From positions 1 through 29,762 of the forward strand of contig CAZDHT010000036.1 in the NCBI GenBank assembly GCA_964505325.1: a DNA stretch of 29,762 bases, read 5' to 3'. The position numbers and the translations under genes were made by a program. The notes under the pieces are model-generated. The model had not been told where the DNA came from, did not search any database, and saw only the letters and a program-made list of their open reading frames with translations. The stretch is from CAZDHT01 sp964505325 (GTDB lineage: Bacteria > Planctomycetota > PUPC01). Shown here one piece after another: positions 7,401 to 16,173 of the stretch (position 1 is the first letter of the stretch; every line of letters starts with the position of its first letter).

Positions 7401-9127
7401 AAGGGGCTGTCGACGGGCGGGATGTAGAGCCGCTCGCCGACGACCAGCGGGCGCTGGTTGTACCACAGCCGGCGACGGTCGGTGTGCGGTCGCGTCGCGT
7501 CGTGGATGGTCGGGTAGTATTGGTACCGCATCAGCCACTTGACCCGGCCCGACAGGCTGTCCACCGCCGCGATTGCGCCGGCGTTGGTGCAGTAGTAGAC
7601 GGTCCCCTGGTGGCAGAGGGGAGCGGAGGTGAAGCTGCGGATGCGGTTGCGGCGCTGGACGGCGAACCCGGCGGCGAACTTGCCCGGGGCCAGCCGGCAC
7701 AGCGCCCGGCGCCAGCGGATGCGCCCGGTGGTGCTCTCGAAGGCGATCACCCCGTACTCGGTGTCCGTGTGCGTCTCGCCCTCGATGTTGTCGAGCACGT
7801 AGCCGGCGTAGACGGTGCGCGGCCCGCCGGCCGGCGCCGTCTCGAACCGCATCCGGGACTCCTCGACCGTCGAGGCGACCATCGGACCATACGCCCACTT
7901 CAATTGCCCGCTGACCTGGTCGAGCGCTACCAGCGACGGCCCGCCCTTGGCCATCACGGTGAACACCAGGCCGTCCTGGACCAGGACGTCCTCGCGGGGG
8001 TATTGGCGCTCGGGGCCGTTCTGCCAGGTGGCCCGCCCGCCGAGGTCGTTGACCCACCGCAGCTCGCCGTTCAGGATGGAATGGCAGTAGACGATGTTCT
8101 TGTGGCGGTAGATGACGCTGTCGCGGGTCACCACGGGCTGCGAGTAGACGTAGCGGGCGCGCCGGGTCCCGGGCAGCCGCCGCGCCCACGTCGGCGGGGT
8201 CAGCGCCATCGGGTCGGTGGTGGGAGGCATCAGGGTGTAGTCGTCGGCGGCGCTGTGGGGCGGGCTGGTGATCTGGGAGTGAAAGGGCGGCCGGTCGCTG
8301 CGGGCGGTCTTCAGGATCTCCCGCAGGCGGTCAAGGTGGAGCTTGGTCAGGCCGCTCTTAGGCGCGGGCCCGGGGTGGTCTTTCGGGGCGGGCGGCGTGG
8401 TGCCGAGCATCTTGTGGCAGTAGGCGATCTTGAGCGCCAGCTCCGGCGTTTGCAGCGCCGCGTCGGGAAAGAAGTCACGGATGGTGCTGAAGCGCTCCAG
8501 CGCCGCGAGGTAGTGACCGGTGTCCAGGGACGCGTTCCCCAGCTCGGCCATCGCCTTGCCCCCGTAGGAACTGGCCAGCATGGAGTCGACGATCTCCGAG
8601 AGGCCGATGAGGGAGTTCGTTCGCAGGGCCTGCTGGAAGGCCTCCCTGGCGCGGGCGTCGTGCAGTGTGCGGTAGTGTTCCAATGGATCGCCGGGGAAGT
8701 CGAGGATGCGGCGCTGACAGTACTGGGCGACAGGGACGAAGACGCCGTACTTCGACACGCGGTAGAGCTGGTGCGGATACCTGTCGATGACGATCTGGTA
8801 CATCTTCAGGGCTTCGCGGTGCTTCGAGAGCCACTCCTTCGCCAGGGCCGCCTTGACCAGAGCGTTGGCCCGGGAGTCCTCGTGAATCTGGTTCAACGTG
8901 TAGAAGCTCGACTCGGACGACAGCCGCATCTGCTTCTCGGCGGCGCGCCACCGGCCGAACACCTGGCCCCGCCAGATCGGCTCCAGGAAATCCGGCTTGT
9001 AGCCGGCGTACAGGTCTTTGTACGGGTCCTTGGGCGCCGTGGTGGCCGCAGACAGGACGCCGCACCACGCCGCCAGCAGGAGAACACAGGGCGAGGCCGC
9101 CGCGATGAATCGTCGGAGCGGGGACAA
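4475..9127 (-). CDS. giant secreted TPR plus double PQQ-like propeller protein 1
   Basis: About 1550 residues. A signal peptide (SPLRRFIAAAS, a hydrophobic core, then a VLSAA-type cleavage site) is followed by TPR-like helices (roughly residues 65-260), a first PQQ/BamB-like beta-propeller (about 310-700) with blade motifs such as VALDQVSGQLKWAYG and FESTTGRIRWRR, a second helical repeat region (about 820-1090), and a second propeller (about 1130-1550) with LDAKTGRWRWRY and FDAKTGEPVHM. Such propellers usually bind partners or ligands. No catalytic motif or CxxCH haem site is seen. Start choice: GGAAAGGA lies at 9146-9139, so TTG 9127 or CTG 9130 are favoured; GTG 9166 gives a longer frame but lacks a ribosome site. 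It is strikingly similar along its length to the gene at 17188-21912 but differs by short loops. Function unknown; probably periplasmic or surface-located. Confidence 0.85.
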   Translation of the reverse strand: MSPLRRFIAAASPCVLLLAAWCGVLSAATTAPKDPYKDLYAGYKPDFLEPIWRGQVFGRWRAAEKQMRLSSESSFYTLNQIHEDSRANALVKAALAKEWLSKHREALKMYQIVIDRYPHQLYRVSKYGVFVPVAQYCQRRILDFPGDPLEHYRTLHDARAREAFQQALRTNSLIGLSEIVDSMLASSYGGKAMAELGNASLDTGHYLAALERFSTIRDFFPDAALQTPELALKIAYCHKMLGTTPPAPKDHPGPAPKSGLTKLHLDRLREILKTARSDRPPFHSQITSPPHSAADDYTLMPPTTDPMALTPPTWARRLPGTRRARYVYSQPVVTRDSVIYRHKNIVYCHSILNGELRWVNDLGGRATWQNGPERQYPREDVLVQDGLVFTVMAKGGPSLVALDQVSGQLKWAYGPMVASTVEESRMRFETAPAGGPRTVYAGYVLDNIEGETHTDTEYGVIAFESTTGRIRWRRALCRLAPGKFAAGFAVQRRNRIRSFTSAPLCHQGTVYYCTNAGAIAAVDSLSGRVKWLMRYQYYPTIHDATRPHTDRRRLWYNQRPLVVGERLYIPPVDSPFFLCLDRRTGKVNWSFAKPGVLWAYFLGPMSTGELVFVYSGRGVPYRMHTTSAGSTPAVHVLDPKTGKTVWRFKDLMPQIDTPVLRHYIFGSPAWCNINRAWTYTAARPCLTQGDKLSVTAFADHSVYYRPGMITYNLTELDLRMRKMTGYRRYYTGELLAHCDWVMHSDHQRCAPADLKAHQELPHKDDRVKHRIKVMQEMINGESPSNQHGPFMPFVRVTVRRYGVPFELRFGPRQIMMVYDRAAVEKALANRRDTAADFARAELAIARSRFGKAATLLKQCLRTISSEDLDFRALINQQLYKVHKRLCRSTIRAGNLDVELENALGMARTAGTLADEVETLFALSEAYERRGDPAAAARCLRSIISTYGHHEYPVSAAAVSDPEGSLAAARSVLDQARRYAANPFYGEAFGRGLLLTGKGLPVYLSAVSPLPKDLTVRAGELAASRLMRLLKSSPEFAATLEKVAARELLDRTPEEQLYRLREFPGGATSQRVLAGLFDQATRDQTAAARRQLWRLADAARVSGLTVPESVRPRVSAPPRTPHFKSIALPAKDRPVSLAGAEGINWLVLERRGRRERLPHLLFLGGRVRKRLDNKFVLDAFDLSTGELVWKQENIRLKGRGQEPGFFQAFVYDDILVVHGLYDVLALDAKTGRWRWRYRAPFDFEIKNAVMSGGLLILAGKTETLALYVPTDSPAGEVAWQVKEMGDLYIPPYFHQNRLVSVRKMPFNVTVRYRATGKLIGRLDLPDLSLFEKHPLLEKGPEALPVAVDGRRLVVSDGWYYIMVDVEEMSILWKRLIDQNDLSREPAMRFALNGDYLAVLKEDYDQKAIYMLSSKTGRVLWHTDPKDGKSPQPIHSMLIHGDTIYGIGVHPGQRFYFVARDCKTGALKFSRGVKGYDARPSVSLLPRLYGGHAVVTVQDRQVFELRGFDAKTGEPVHMIRKKGVGPLGVHGRASVTVQNGRLVMLSKDKLSL

Positions 9128-9288
9128 CAGGGCGCTTGTCCTTTCCAGGCCGGGGGGGCGACGCACCTATCTTAGCGATTTCGGCGCGTTTCGCCAGTCC
9201 CGTCCGGAGAAGTCAAGGCATTTGCGATGCGGCGATTTCGGGTGAGCGGCGACAAGGTGCCGCCCGCTTTCCCTTCGGGACGAGACCG

Positions 9289-10476
9289 TCAGGAGTGTGC
9301 GCCGTATTGCAGCCCGGCCTCGATGTAGCGGATCGCGTTCGCCGTGAACCGCTCGGTGTGCCGCTCGTGCGGGCCGGCCGAGGGACACAGGAACGTGCGC
9401 TCCTTGCCGCCCTCGTCGATCGCCCGCCGCACCTTCTCCTCGATCTCGTCGGGCTCGCACATCTCCATGTCCGCGAACTGGGTGTTCCCGTAGAGCGTCA
9501 TGCGATCCCCCACCAGGCGCCTCGCGTCCCGGAACTCGATGTCTCCCTGCGGCGGCGGCTCGACCGGGTCCGTCGAGTCCACGCCCATCTCGAGGAACAG
9601 CGGCAGCAGCCGCCCGACCTTGCCGTGGCAGTGGACGTGGATCAGGCTCTCCGGAGCACGTTCTTTGATCAGCCGCATGATCTCGCCGTCGTAGGGGACC
9701 ACCAGCTCGTCCCATTGCTTCGGCCCCATCATCGGCGGACACGCCCGCTCCACACCGTTGAAGTGCCAGAACGGCCCCACGCCCTGGTCGAGGAGGAACT
9801 CCACTTTCTCGCGGGTCCGCTCGAGCCATGCGTCGGCGAGCGCCTTGATCAGCCCCGGCTCCGTCAGCACCCACTCCAGGAGCAACTCGTACGCCATCAT
9901 CCCGACCAGCATGGCCACCATTGAGCAGATGCCCGCGCCGCCAAGGCAGTCCGCCCCCATCTGTTCCCGATGCTGCCGGAACGGCTCGAACCCCGCCGGG
10001 TCGGGCGGGTCGAACCGGTAAGGCACACTGAGCATCTTCTCGACGTCGTCCGGCGACCGGATGGGCTTGACCCGGTCCCACTGCGTCTCGATCCCGTCGT
10101 CCTTGTCGTACGACCAGAACAGGTCGCCCTTGGGCGTGTGGAGCACGGTGGTGTGCCGCCGTCGGATCGGGCCGACCTGCTCGGGCGGGAGTGTCTCGAC
10201 GAACTCCCTGGGCGCCATCAGGAACCGCCAGTAGCTGACGGCGCGGAAGACGCCGGGCTTCCCGACGGGCGCGTAGGGCGGCCGCGGGTCGCAGTGTTCC
10301 TGGACGAGTCGTGCGACCTCGACGAACTCCGGCCGGCCGCGCCAGTCGTCGGGCCGCTCCTCGTCGATGTCCTGCGTCGGCTGCCATCGAATGGGCGACG
10401 CGATCGGTATCCGGTCGGCCTTCTCGCCGCGGTAGGCTGCTAAGATGCGCCGGGCGGACCGCTTCAGATCTGCCAT
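9289..10476 (-). CDS. uroporphyrinogen decarboxylase-like (UroD/MtaA superfamily) protein
   Basis: 395 residues, without a signal peptide, so cytoplasmic. The UroD superfamily TIM-barrel pattern is clear: N-terminal KRSARRILAAYRGEKADRIPI, and near the end HVHCHGKVGRLLPLFLEMGVD (280-300) followed by the TDPVEPP and MTLYGNTQ strands. Members include haem-pathway UroD and corrinoid methyltransferases of the MtaA/MtbA type. The true UroD N-terminal signature is absent, so this is one of the methyltransferase-like or uncharacterised branches. The His/Cys cluster H280-V-H282-C283-H284 and C364 could form a metal site but do not match the MtbA ligands exactly. ATG 10476 has GGAG 8 nt upstream; GTG 10479 is an alternative. 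It starts 19 bp after the beta-helix gene, so it is probably in the same operon. Confidence 0.85.
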   Translation of the reverse strand: MADLKRSARRILAAYRGEKADRIPIASPIRWQPTQDIDEERPDDWRGRPEFVEVARLVQEHCDPRPPYAPVGKPGVFRAVSYWRFLMAPREFVETLPPEQVGPIRRRHTTVLHTPKGDLFWSYDKDDGIETQWDRVKPIRSPDDVEKMLSVPYRFDPPDPAGFEPFRQHREQMGADCLGGAGICSMVAMLVGMMAYELLLEWVLTEPGLIKALADAWLERTREKVEFLLDQGVGPFWHFNGVERACPPMMGPKQWDELVVPYDGEIMRLIKERAPESLIHVHCHGKVGRLLPLFLEMGVDSTDPVEPPPQGDIEFRDARRLVGDRMTLYGNTQFADMEMCEPDEIEEKVRRAIDEGGKERTFLCPSAGPHERHTERFTANAIRYIEAGLQYGAHS

Positions 10477-10495
10477 CACGTCTTCTCCGGTGCGG

Positions 10496-13183
10496 TCACT
10501 TCAGCTTCAGGATTCCCGCCTCGTCGAGCCGCCACGTCGCGCCTTTCGTCCCGGCCCACTGGATCCATTCGCGGGTCTCGCTCCGCCACGCGCCCGCATT
10601 GAACGGCAGCGTCAGCCCCGGCTTCGGCTCGACGCCGAGCGCCTTCCACGGGATGAGCCACGCGGCGTACCAACTGTTGTCGCGCACGCTCGTGTAGAAC
10701 GCGATCGCCCGCTGGAGCGCCGCCGCTGCCTTGTCTGGCGCCCCGGCCTCGGTCACGCTCTCGTGCTTGCCGTTCGGGAAGCCGTGGAAGACGAACGTCG
10801 TCTTGCCGACACGGATGCAGACCTCGGCGCCATCGTCCTTGCCCCAGCGGCTCGTCTTGCTCAGGCGGCCAGGCTCCTTGACCGGGACCGTCACCCACAC
10901 GAGGAGCGACGTGTCGTCGTAGGAGGCCCAGACCTCGCACGGTGGGCCGCTGATCTTGTGCCGGCCCGGCGCCCACCGCATCGGGCAGATCTGCGCGATC
11001 TGAGCCCGCGAGCGCTTCGTTGTGTGTGCGACCTCGATCACCGTGATCACCGGCCGCTCCCACGTCTTGGGCAGGGCAACCTTGCGGCGTTCGGGCGCGA
11101 GCGTGGGGATCTCGAACGCGTTCAGCGGGTCCGGCCGCGGGCCGACGTCCTTCACCGAGATTGGCTGGATGCCGAGCTTCGCGGCGGGCGAGTCGGGCTG
11201 GAATGAGAAGTCGCCGTTGACCGGGTCGGCGAACTTGGGGTCCGCGACGAGCGAGTCTTTGTCGAATCCCTTCATCTTTCCTTCGCCGAGCTTGACCGGC
11301 TTGCGGCCGCGCCAGAACAGGTTGTGGTTGACTTCCTTGACCGGCTCGCGGTCCCACGCGTGCCAGCCGGTGCCATACAGCTTGCCGCTGCCCATGTAGA
11401 TGATGTTGCGGCGGAAGATGCTGTGCATCGGCCGGATGTTGTAGTCCTCCGGCGCGATGCTGATGTCGGTGTCGGTGCAATACGCGAAGATGTTGTTCTC
11501 GACCAGGTTCCGCGGCGCCCCGTGGAGGTGCAGGCCGAAACCCGCCGCGTAGGCGATGTTGTTCCGCACGATCACGTCGTCGCAACTGTCATCGAGGTAG
11601 ATGCCGACGGCGATCTTGTGTCCGAGGCCGACGTGGTGGATGAGGTTGTTGCGGATGATGTTCGGGCCGACGCCCATCGTGCCCCAGAAGTAGATGCCGC
11701 CGCCGTCGTGAAGCTCCTGCATCACGTGGTGGATGTGGTTCTTCTCGACGACGTTCCTGACCGAGAGCACGTGCGGCTTGATCTTCGCCGCCGTGTAGGG
11801 CGGCTCGAGCGACGGGACGGCCTTCCGCGACCAGTGCACGAACCGCGTCCCCGACAGCCGGACGCCGATGTACGGCATGTCGTGGATGAGGTTGTGGGCG
11901 ACGCGGTTGCCGCCCGTTCCGCTCATCTCGATCCCGCAGATGCTCTGCCGCACCGTGTTGCAGTGGTGGATGTGGTTGTTGACGATCTGGTTGCCCGAGC
12001 TCATCCCAGGGCCTTCGCCGAGGTAGTCGAAGATCTTGACGGCGTTGTCGCCGGTGCGGACGAACTCGCAGCCGAAGATGCGGTTCTCGCGGCATTCCTT
12101 CCAGAGCACGACGCCGCAGGCGTTGACGTCGCCGAAGCGGCAGCCGAGGACGGAGCAGTTGCGCACGCCGTGGTTCAGCCGCAGCGCCGCGCCCTGGTAG
12201 CCGCGCCAGCGCACGTGACGGCCGGCGCGGGTGAACGTCAGCCCGCGCAGGACGACGTGCTCGACCCACTGGTTCTTTCGCGCGTTACCGGTCAGCGAGA
12301 CCATCACCGGCAGGCCGCCGGCGATGATCTCCGCTTTGGTCGGGTCCACGCCCTCCGGCGGCCAGTAAGAGAGGATGCCGGTCTTGCGGTCGAGGCACCA
12401 CTCGCCCGGCCGGTCGAGCGCGGCGCGGACGTTCTCGACGCGATAGTCGCCCGGCGCACCGTATCCCTTGGGCACACACGCATAGCCGCACGGCACCGCG
12501 AGGGTGACGACGTTCTTCGCGTCATCAATGCTCTTGATCGGGAGATGGAAGTCGCACCACTGGTACGGCTTGATGACGACTGTGCCGCTGGCGGCGTCGG
12601 GCCACGCCTTCAAGTCGCCCTTGGCGAAGCCGAACTGCGTCTTGCTGTTGCCGATGCGGCGGGCCTTGTGGAAGCCGGCGTTCGGCGTCCGCGCCCGCGG
12701 CTGGCGCTTGCCGTCGATGTACAGGTCTTCGAACCAGACTTTCCGCTTGAGTTGGAGGGTCCACACGTTGCCCTCGGCTCGCTTCTGCCATTGGCCCGTG
12801 ACGGGGATGCCGCCGTCGAGAATCGGTGTCTCGCCCGGATACGCGGCGTAAACGACGGGCCGGTCCTTCGTGCCCGAGTCCTGTGGGCCGAGGTCGAAGC
12901 GCCGTTTGAGTCGATAGACCCCGCCGCGGATCAGGACGGTCGCTCCGTTCTTCTCTCGTCGTCGGACCGCGTCCCGCGCTCGTTCGAGCGACGCGAACGG
13001 CCCGTCCGTTTTCTTCTCGTTCGGCTCGGCGAGCGTGCCGGACCAGCGGTCGTTGCCGCCCGGGGCCACGTACAAGTCTGCCTGGGGCTCGGCGCCCGGC
13101 GCCCGCGCGGCGCCCGCCGCGCACAAGGCGGTGGTCACGATCCAGATCAGGCGCGTTGGCCCGGTCCGAGAGAGCGTACGCAT
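10496..13183 (-). CDS. secreted right-handed beta-helix protein with C-terminal CBM9-like domain
   Basis: 895 residues. A signal peptide (about 1-30, ending near ARAPGAE) precedes the typical family opening DLYVAPGGNDRWSGT and DGPFASLERARDAVR (35-75). Parallel beta-helix coils with repeated N-xIxH/NN patterns (NNHIHHC, HNLIHDM, NNLIHHVG, NNIAYAAG) run from about 310 to 620, as in pectate-lyase-like and mannuronan-epimerase-like folds. The last 170 residues (WGKDDGAEVCIRVGK, WYAAWLIPWKALG) resemble DOMON/CBM9-type sugar-binding domains. It may be a polysaccharide lyase or a binding protein; catalytic residues cannot be assigned. AAGGAGG lies 5-6 nt before ATG 13183, a strong ribosome site. Confidence 0.88.
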   Translation of the reverse strand: MRTLSRTGPTRLIWIVTTALCAAGAARAPGAEPQADLYVAPGGNDRWSGTLAEPNEKKTDGPFASLERARDAVRRREKNGATVLIRGGVYRLKRRFDLGPQDSGTKDRPVVYAAYPGETPILDGGIPVTGQWQKRAEGNVWTLQLKRKVWFEDLYIDGKRQPRARTPNAGFHKARRIGNSKTQFGFAKGDLKAWPDAASGTVVIKPYQWCDFHLPIKSIDDAKNVVTLAVPCGYACVPKGYGAPGDYRVENVRAALDRPGEWCLDRKTGILSYWPPEGVDPTKAEIIAGGLPVMVSLTGNARKNQWVEHVVLRGLTFTRAGRHVRWRGYQGAALRLNHGVRNCSVLGCRFGDVNACGVVLWKECRENRIFGCEFVRTGDNAVKIFDYLGEGPGMSSGNQIVNNHIHHCNTVRQSICGIEMSGTGGNRVAHNLIHDMPYIGVRLSGTRFVHWSRKAVPSLEPPYTAAKIKPHVLSVRNVVEKNHIHHVMQELHDGGGIYFWGTMGVGPNIIRNNLIHHVGLGHKIAVGIYLDDSCDDVIVRNNIAYAAGFGLHLHGAPRNLVENNIFAYCTDTDISIAPEDYNIRPMHSIFRRNIIYMGSGKLYGTGWHAWDREPVKEVNHNLFWRGRKPVKLGEGKMKGFDKDSLVADPKFADPVNGDFSFQPDSPAAKLGIQPISVKDVGPRPDPLNAFEIPTLAPERRKVALPKTWERPVITVIEVAHTTKRSRAQIAQICPMRWAPGRHKISGPPCEVWASYDDTSLLVWVTVPVKEPGRLSKTSRWGKDDGAEVCIRVGKTTFVFHGFPNGKHESVTEAGAPDKAAAALQRAIAFYTSVRDNSWYAAWLIPWKALGVEPKPGLTLPFNAGAWRSETREWIQWAGTKGATWRLDEAGILKLK

Positions 13184-13231
13184 GTCGGCCTCCTTCCGCC
13201 GGTTACTTCGCCGCCTGCGTCCCCGGCAACG

Positions 13232-16003
13232 TCACCTCCTTCTCGCCGTGTCCTTGACCCCGGCGAGGGGGATGGTCTCCGAGGCGTGATAGCCGAGTTT
13301 GACACTGAGGATTCGCGCGTTGCCGGGGTCGGCGATGAACAGCCGCCGGTCGGTGTGCGTGGCCAGGTAGCAACCGTCGAACGACGCGACCTCGTCGCCG
13401 CCGATGGAGCGCGCGTTCGGGATCGCGGGGTGCGGGACGAGCGGCTTCCCGTCCTCGACGTTGCCCATCCGGCCGACCCGCAGGATCAGGTTGCCGTTCG
13501 TGTCCAATACCGCGACGCTGCAGCGGTCGTACTCGGGCGCGAACGACCGCGCGAAGTAATCAAGCGCCATCCGGCTGTTCCAGCACGAGCAATCCATCCC
13601 CCATTGTGTCCGGCCGACGCCGGGATACAGCCAGTCGGCGTCTTCCACCCAGAAACCGGCCAGGTCCATCGGCCGCTTCGGCGTGTCCTTGAGCGCCACC
13701 GGCGTGCCGCTCGCCTTGATGAACTTCCCCTTGCCCGGGCGGAACTTCGCCAGCGTTCCCACCTGGTCGAACCGGTGGCCGACAAGCCTCCAGTACGGCT
13801 TGCCGTTCCACATCATCGACGCGGCGAAGTTGGCGTAGACGTTGCCGTGCACGTCGAGCCCCACCCCGCTGACCATCTCGGGCTGGCCCTTGAGCAGGTC
13901 TTGACACTTGACGTGCCCGTACCGGCCGAAGACGTGCAGCTCGCGTCCATACATCAGGCGCCCGGGATAGAGTCTCGGCTGAAGCCCGACCGGTTCCTCG
14001 CGCACTTCCTTTCTCACCTGTTTGCGCCGGATGATCTTCGTGCCGCGGGGGTTGAAGCAGGTCACGAGCAGGTCGCCCTTCACGTTGACGTCCATCCCGC
14101 CGTGGTGCCAGTGCGGCTGGGTCTTCACCGAGGGCAGCGTCAGTGCGCCCATCAGGTGCGCTTTCCGTCCATCGTATGAGAACGCGGCGACCCGCTCCTC
14201 ACCATAGTCGAAGGGAATCTCGCGCCATGTCCCCATGTCGTACCGGCCCACAAGGGACCCGGTGCGGAGATATGCGTGGCCCTCAACGGAGATGGCCATG
14301 TCGGATGCCGAAAACGGGAGCTGGACCTCGCGGCACCGGCCGGTCTCGGGGTCGATGCGCACCAGCGTCGAGAAGGCTTTGCCCGTGCCGCAGTCGCCCT
14401 CGGCCAGGTAGAGCGAGCCGTCACGCGGGTCGACGTAGAGCCGCTGGCGGGCGTGGGACGGCGGCCGCAGGCGGATGCGGCTCCGCTTTGCGTCGGCCAG
14501 GAAGTCGCGGATCTTCTTGAGCCCGTCCTTGCGCAGCTCGAACAACTCCGGGTGGCCGCCCTTGCGGCGCACCATCAGCACACGCGGCGGATCGGCCCAC
14601 GAGTCGAGCGCGATCTGATATTGCTGACCCACGACCCAATTGCGCTGGGTGCGGGTCAGGTACTTCAGGAGCGGCAGATGATGCGTGGCGCGGAGCGATA
14701 GCTTGGGGTACGGCGCGAAGACGCGAAGCAGCGGCTTGACGTTCTGGCTGCCCGTGGCCCTCGGCTGTCGCCCCATGAAGTAAGAGAAGACATATAACTC
14801 GCCGGTCTTGTGATGCAGACGGAGGCGGGCGGGGCCTTTGACGGGCAGCGACTTGAGCAGCTTGCCTTCGGGGCTGAAGATCTGGACGCGGTTGTTGGCC
14901 TGGCCGGCGACGTAGATGCGCCCGGCCTGGTCCACGGCGACGTCGGCGGGGTGATCGAAGTGCGCCGCGTCGCTGCCCCGCTGGCCCTCCTTGCCCAGGA
15001 AGACGGCGGGCCTCTCGTCGCTGCCGAACTTCATGCGAAACACGGCGTGCGACCAGTAGCCCTCGCGGAACGGACACCACCCCATCTCCACCAGCCAGGT
15101 GTGTGCGGTGAGGTAGAGGTATTTGTGGTCGGGGCTGAAGGCGAGCGCGTTGGGCCGCTTGGGATGGCGGCCGCGCGGGGGCGTGCCGTCGACACGCGGG
15201 CCCCACAAGTTCAGCCCGCCGCTGGTGCCGTCCGTGGCCATGCGATTGACGCGCACGCCCGCGAGCGCCATCCGCCCGTCGCGCACGGTCAGGGCGGCGG
15301 CTTCGCTGTGGATGCGCATCGCGGAGGATACGCCGCCGGTCTCGCGGCCGGTGAGCAGCGTCGCCAGGAAGTATCCTCGTTTGGCCGGGACGCTAAAGCC
15401 GCCGGGATACGTCCGGCGCGGCATCTTGACCTGGCCGATCTTTGACGCCGGGAATGGGTAGACCGTCCGCACGTAATCGCCCTTGTGATCGTACAGCCGG
15501 ATCGTTTCATAGCCGCCGACGTCGTAGACATAGAAGCCCTCGGCGTCGGCGTCGAGGAGCATCGTCCCGCCTCCGAAACGCTTGTAGGGACTGTGAAACA
15601 GCGTACGCTCGAAGCGGGGCTTCAGGCCGAGCGAGACGCGGATCGCGTGCGAGTCCTTGTCGTCCACGTACTTGCCCTGGTCGTCCTTGCCGTCCCAGAC
15701 AACCCTCTGCTTGAGGGAGTTCTTCTGGAACGGCGGCGGCGCGTTCTTGCCGAGCACCCCACTCGCGAGGTGACGAATGATCTTCCCTTCCTCGTTCTCG
15801 ATGGCGGCCGTTGCGTCGCAGTAGCCCTTCGATGCGAACGAGATGGTAACCTTGTCGCCGTCGCGCGACACCTTCGGCTTCTGGATGAATTCGCAGACCG
15901 CCCGCCGCTTGACCTTGAACTCATCAAGATCGGACGCCGCCGCCGACGCGGCAAGCAGGCCCGTTAACGCGATGCAGATTACCGATAACTGACTACTGTT
16001 CAC
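13232..16003 (-). CDS. secreted NHL-type beta-propeller protein
   Basis: 923 residues. A signal peptide (hydrophobic to ASAAAS) is followed by a beta-rich domain with IRHLASGVLGKNAPP and VVWDGKDDQGKYV (a FlgD/gliding-type Ig-like pattern, about 70-120). NHL-like blades follow: HFDHPADVAVDQAGRIYVAGQANNRVQIFSPEG-type (about 350-385) and a final blade RRLFIADPGNARILSVKLGY. A Cys-containing motif DCSCWNSRMALDYF (about 810) is a visible landmark. Its role is probably binding at the surface or in the periplasm. The only in-frame start before the signal is GTG 16003, which has no ribosome site and lies in a short AACAGTG repeat. The 3' end may be frameshifted: one extra base would carry the frame through EKEVTLPGTQAAK to a TAA at 13203-13205, leaving a 19-bp gap to the next gene instead of 48 bp. 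Confidence 0.82.
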   Translation of the reverse strand: MNSSQLSVICIALTGLLAASAAASDLDEFKVKRRAVCEFIQKPKVSRDGDKVTISFASKGYCDATAAIENEEGKIIRHLASGVLGKNAPPPFQKNSLKQRVVWDGKDDQGKYVDDKDSHAIRVSLGLKPRFERTLFHSPYKRFGGGTMLLDADAEGFYVYDVGGYETIRLYDHKGDYVRTVYPFPASKIGQVKMPRRTYPGGFSVPAKRGYFLATLLTGRETGGVSSAMRIHSEAAALTVRDGRMALAGVRVNRMATDGTSGGLNLWGPRVDGTPPRGRHPKRPNALAFSPDHKYLYLTAHTWLVEMGWCPFREGYWSHAVFRMKFGSDERPAVFLGKEGQRGSDAAHFDHPADVAVDQAGRIYVAGQANNRVQIFSPEGKLLKSLPVKGPARLRLHHKTGELYVFSYFMGRQPRATGSQNVKPLLRVFAPYPKLSLRATHHLPLLKYLTRTQRNWVVGQQYQIALDSWADPPRVLMVRRKGGHPELFELRKDGLKKIRDFLADAKRSRIRLRPPSHARQRLYVDPRDGSLYLAEGDCGTGKAFSTLVRIDPETGRCREVQLPFSASDMAISVEGHAYLRTGSLVGRYDMGTWREIPFDYGEERVAAFSYDGRKAHLMGALTLPSVKTQPHWHHGGMDVNVKGDLLVTCFNPRGTKIIRRKQVRKEVREEPVGLQPRLYPGRLMYGRELHVFGRYGHVKCQDLLKGQPEMVSGVGLDVHGNVYANFAASMMWNGKPYWRLVGHRFDQVGTLAKFRPGKGKFIKASGTPVALKDTPKRPMDLAGFWVEDADWLYPGVGRTQWGMDCSCWNSRMALDYFARSFAPEYDRCSVAVLDTNGNLILRVGRMGNVEDGKPLVPHPAIPNARSIGGDEVASFDGCYLATHTDRRLFIADPGNARILSVKLGYHASETIPLAGVKDTARRR

Positions 16004-16173
16004 TGTTCACCCGTGCCCGCGGAATATCCACAAAGCTGGACTCCTCGACCGCGTGACGCATCACATCCACATCCTGAAGCCAGCGCCGAGAGCTGCCGCC
16101 TCCGGCAGTCGAGACGCCGCCGCAGACCACATTCACGGCAACACGTACATCCCTGGAGTGCGCCCGGCGCACT
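16004..16173. other. 170-bp spacer with hairpin and short repeat
   Basis: It holds a perfect CTGCCG/CGGCAG hairpin (16093-16108) and part of the hairpin at 16151-16179. The AACAGTGAACAGT repeat covers the NHL start codon at its left edge. I see no clear promoter. The spacer separates the lipoprotein gene from the NHL gene and may be an operon break. Confidence 0.5.

Noticed and set aside
4358..9175. Long plus-strand open frames (591 and 758 residues) over giant gene 1
   Set aside because: They are antisense shadows of the minus-strand gene. The minus frame has a signal peptide and clear TPR and propeller motifs; the plus frames have only Arg/Ala/Val-rich composition typical of the complement of high-GC genes.
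11324..14179. 951-residue plus-strand open frame over the beta-helix and NHL genes
   Set aside because: It spans two minus-strand genes with recognisable domains and the gap between them, and has no domain or ribosome site of its own.
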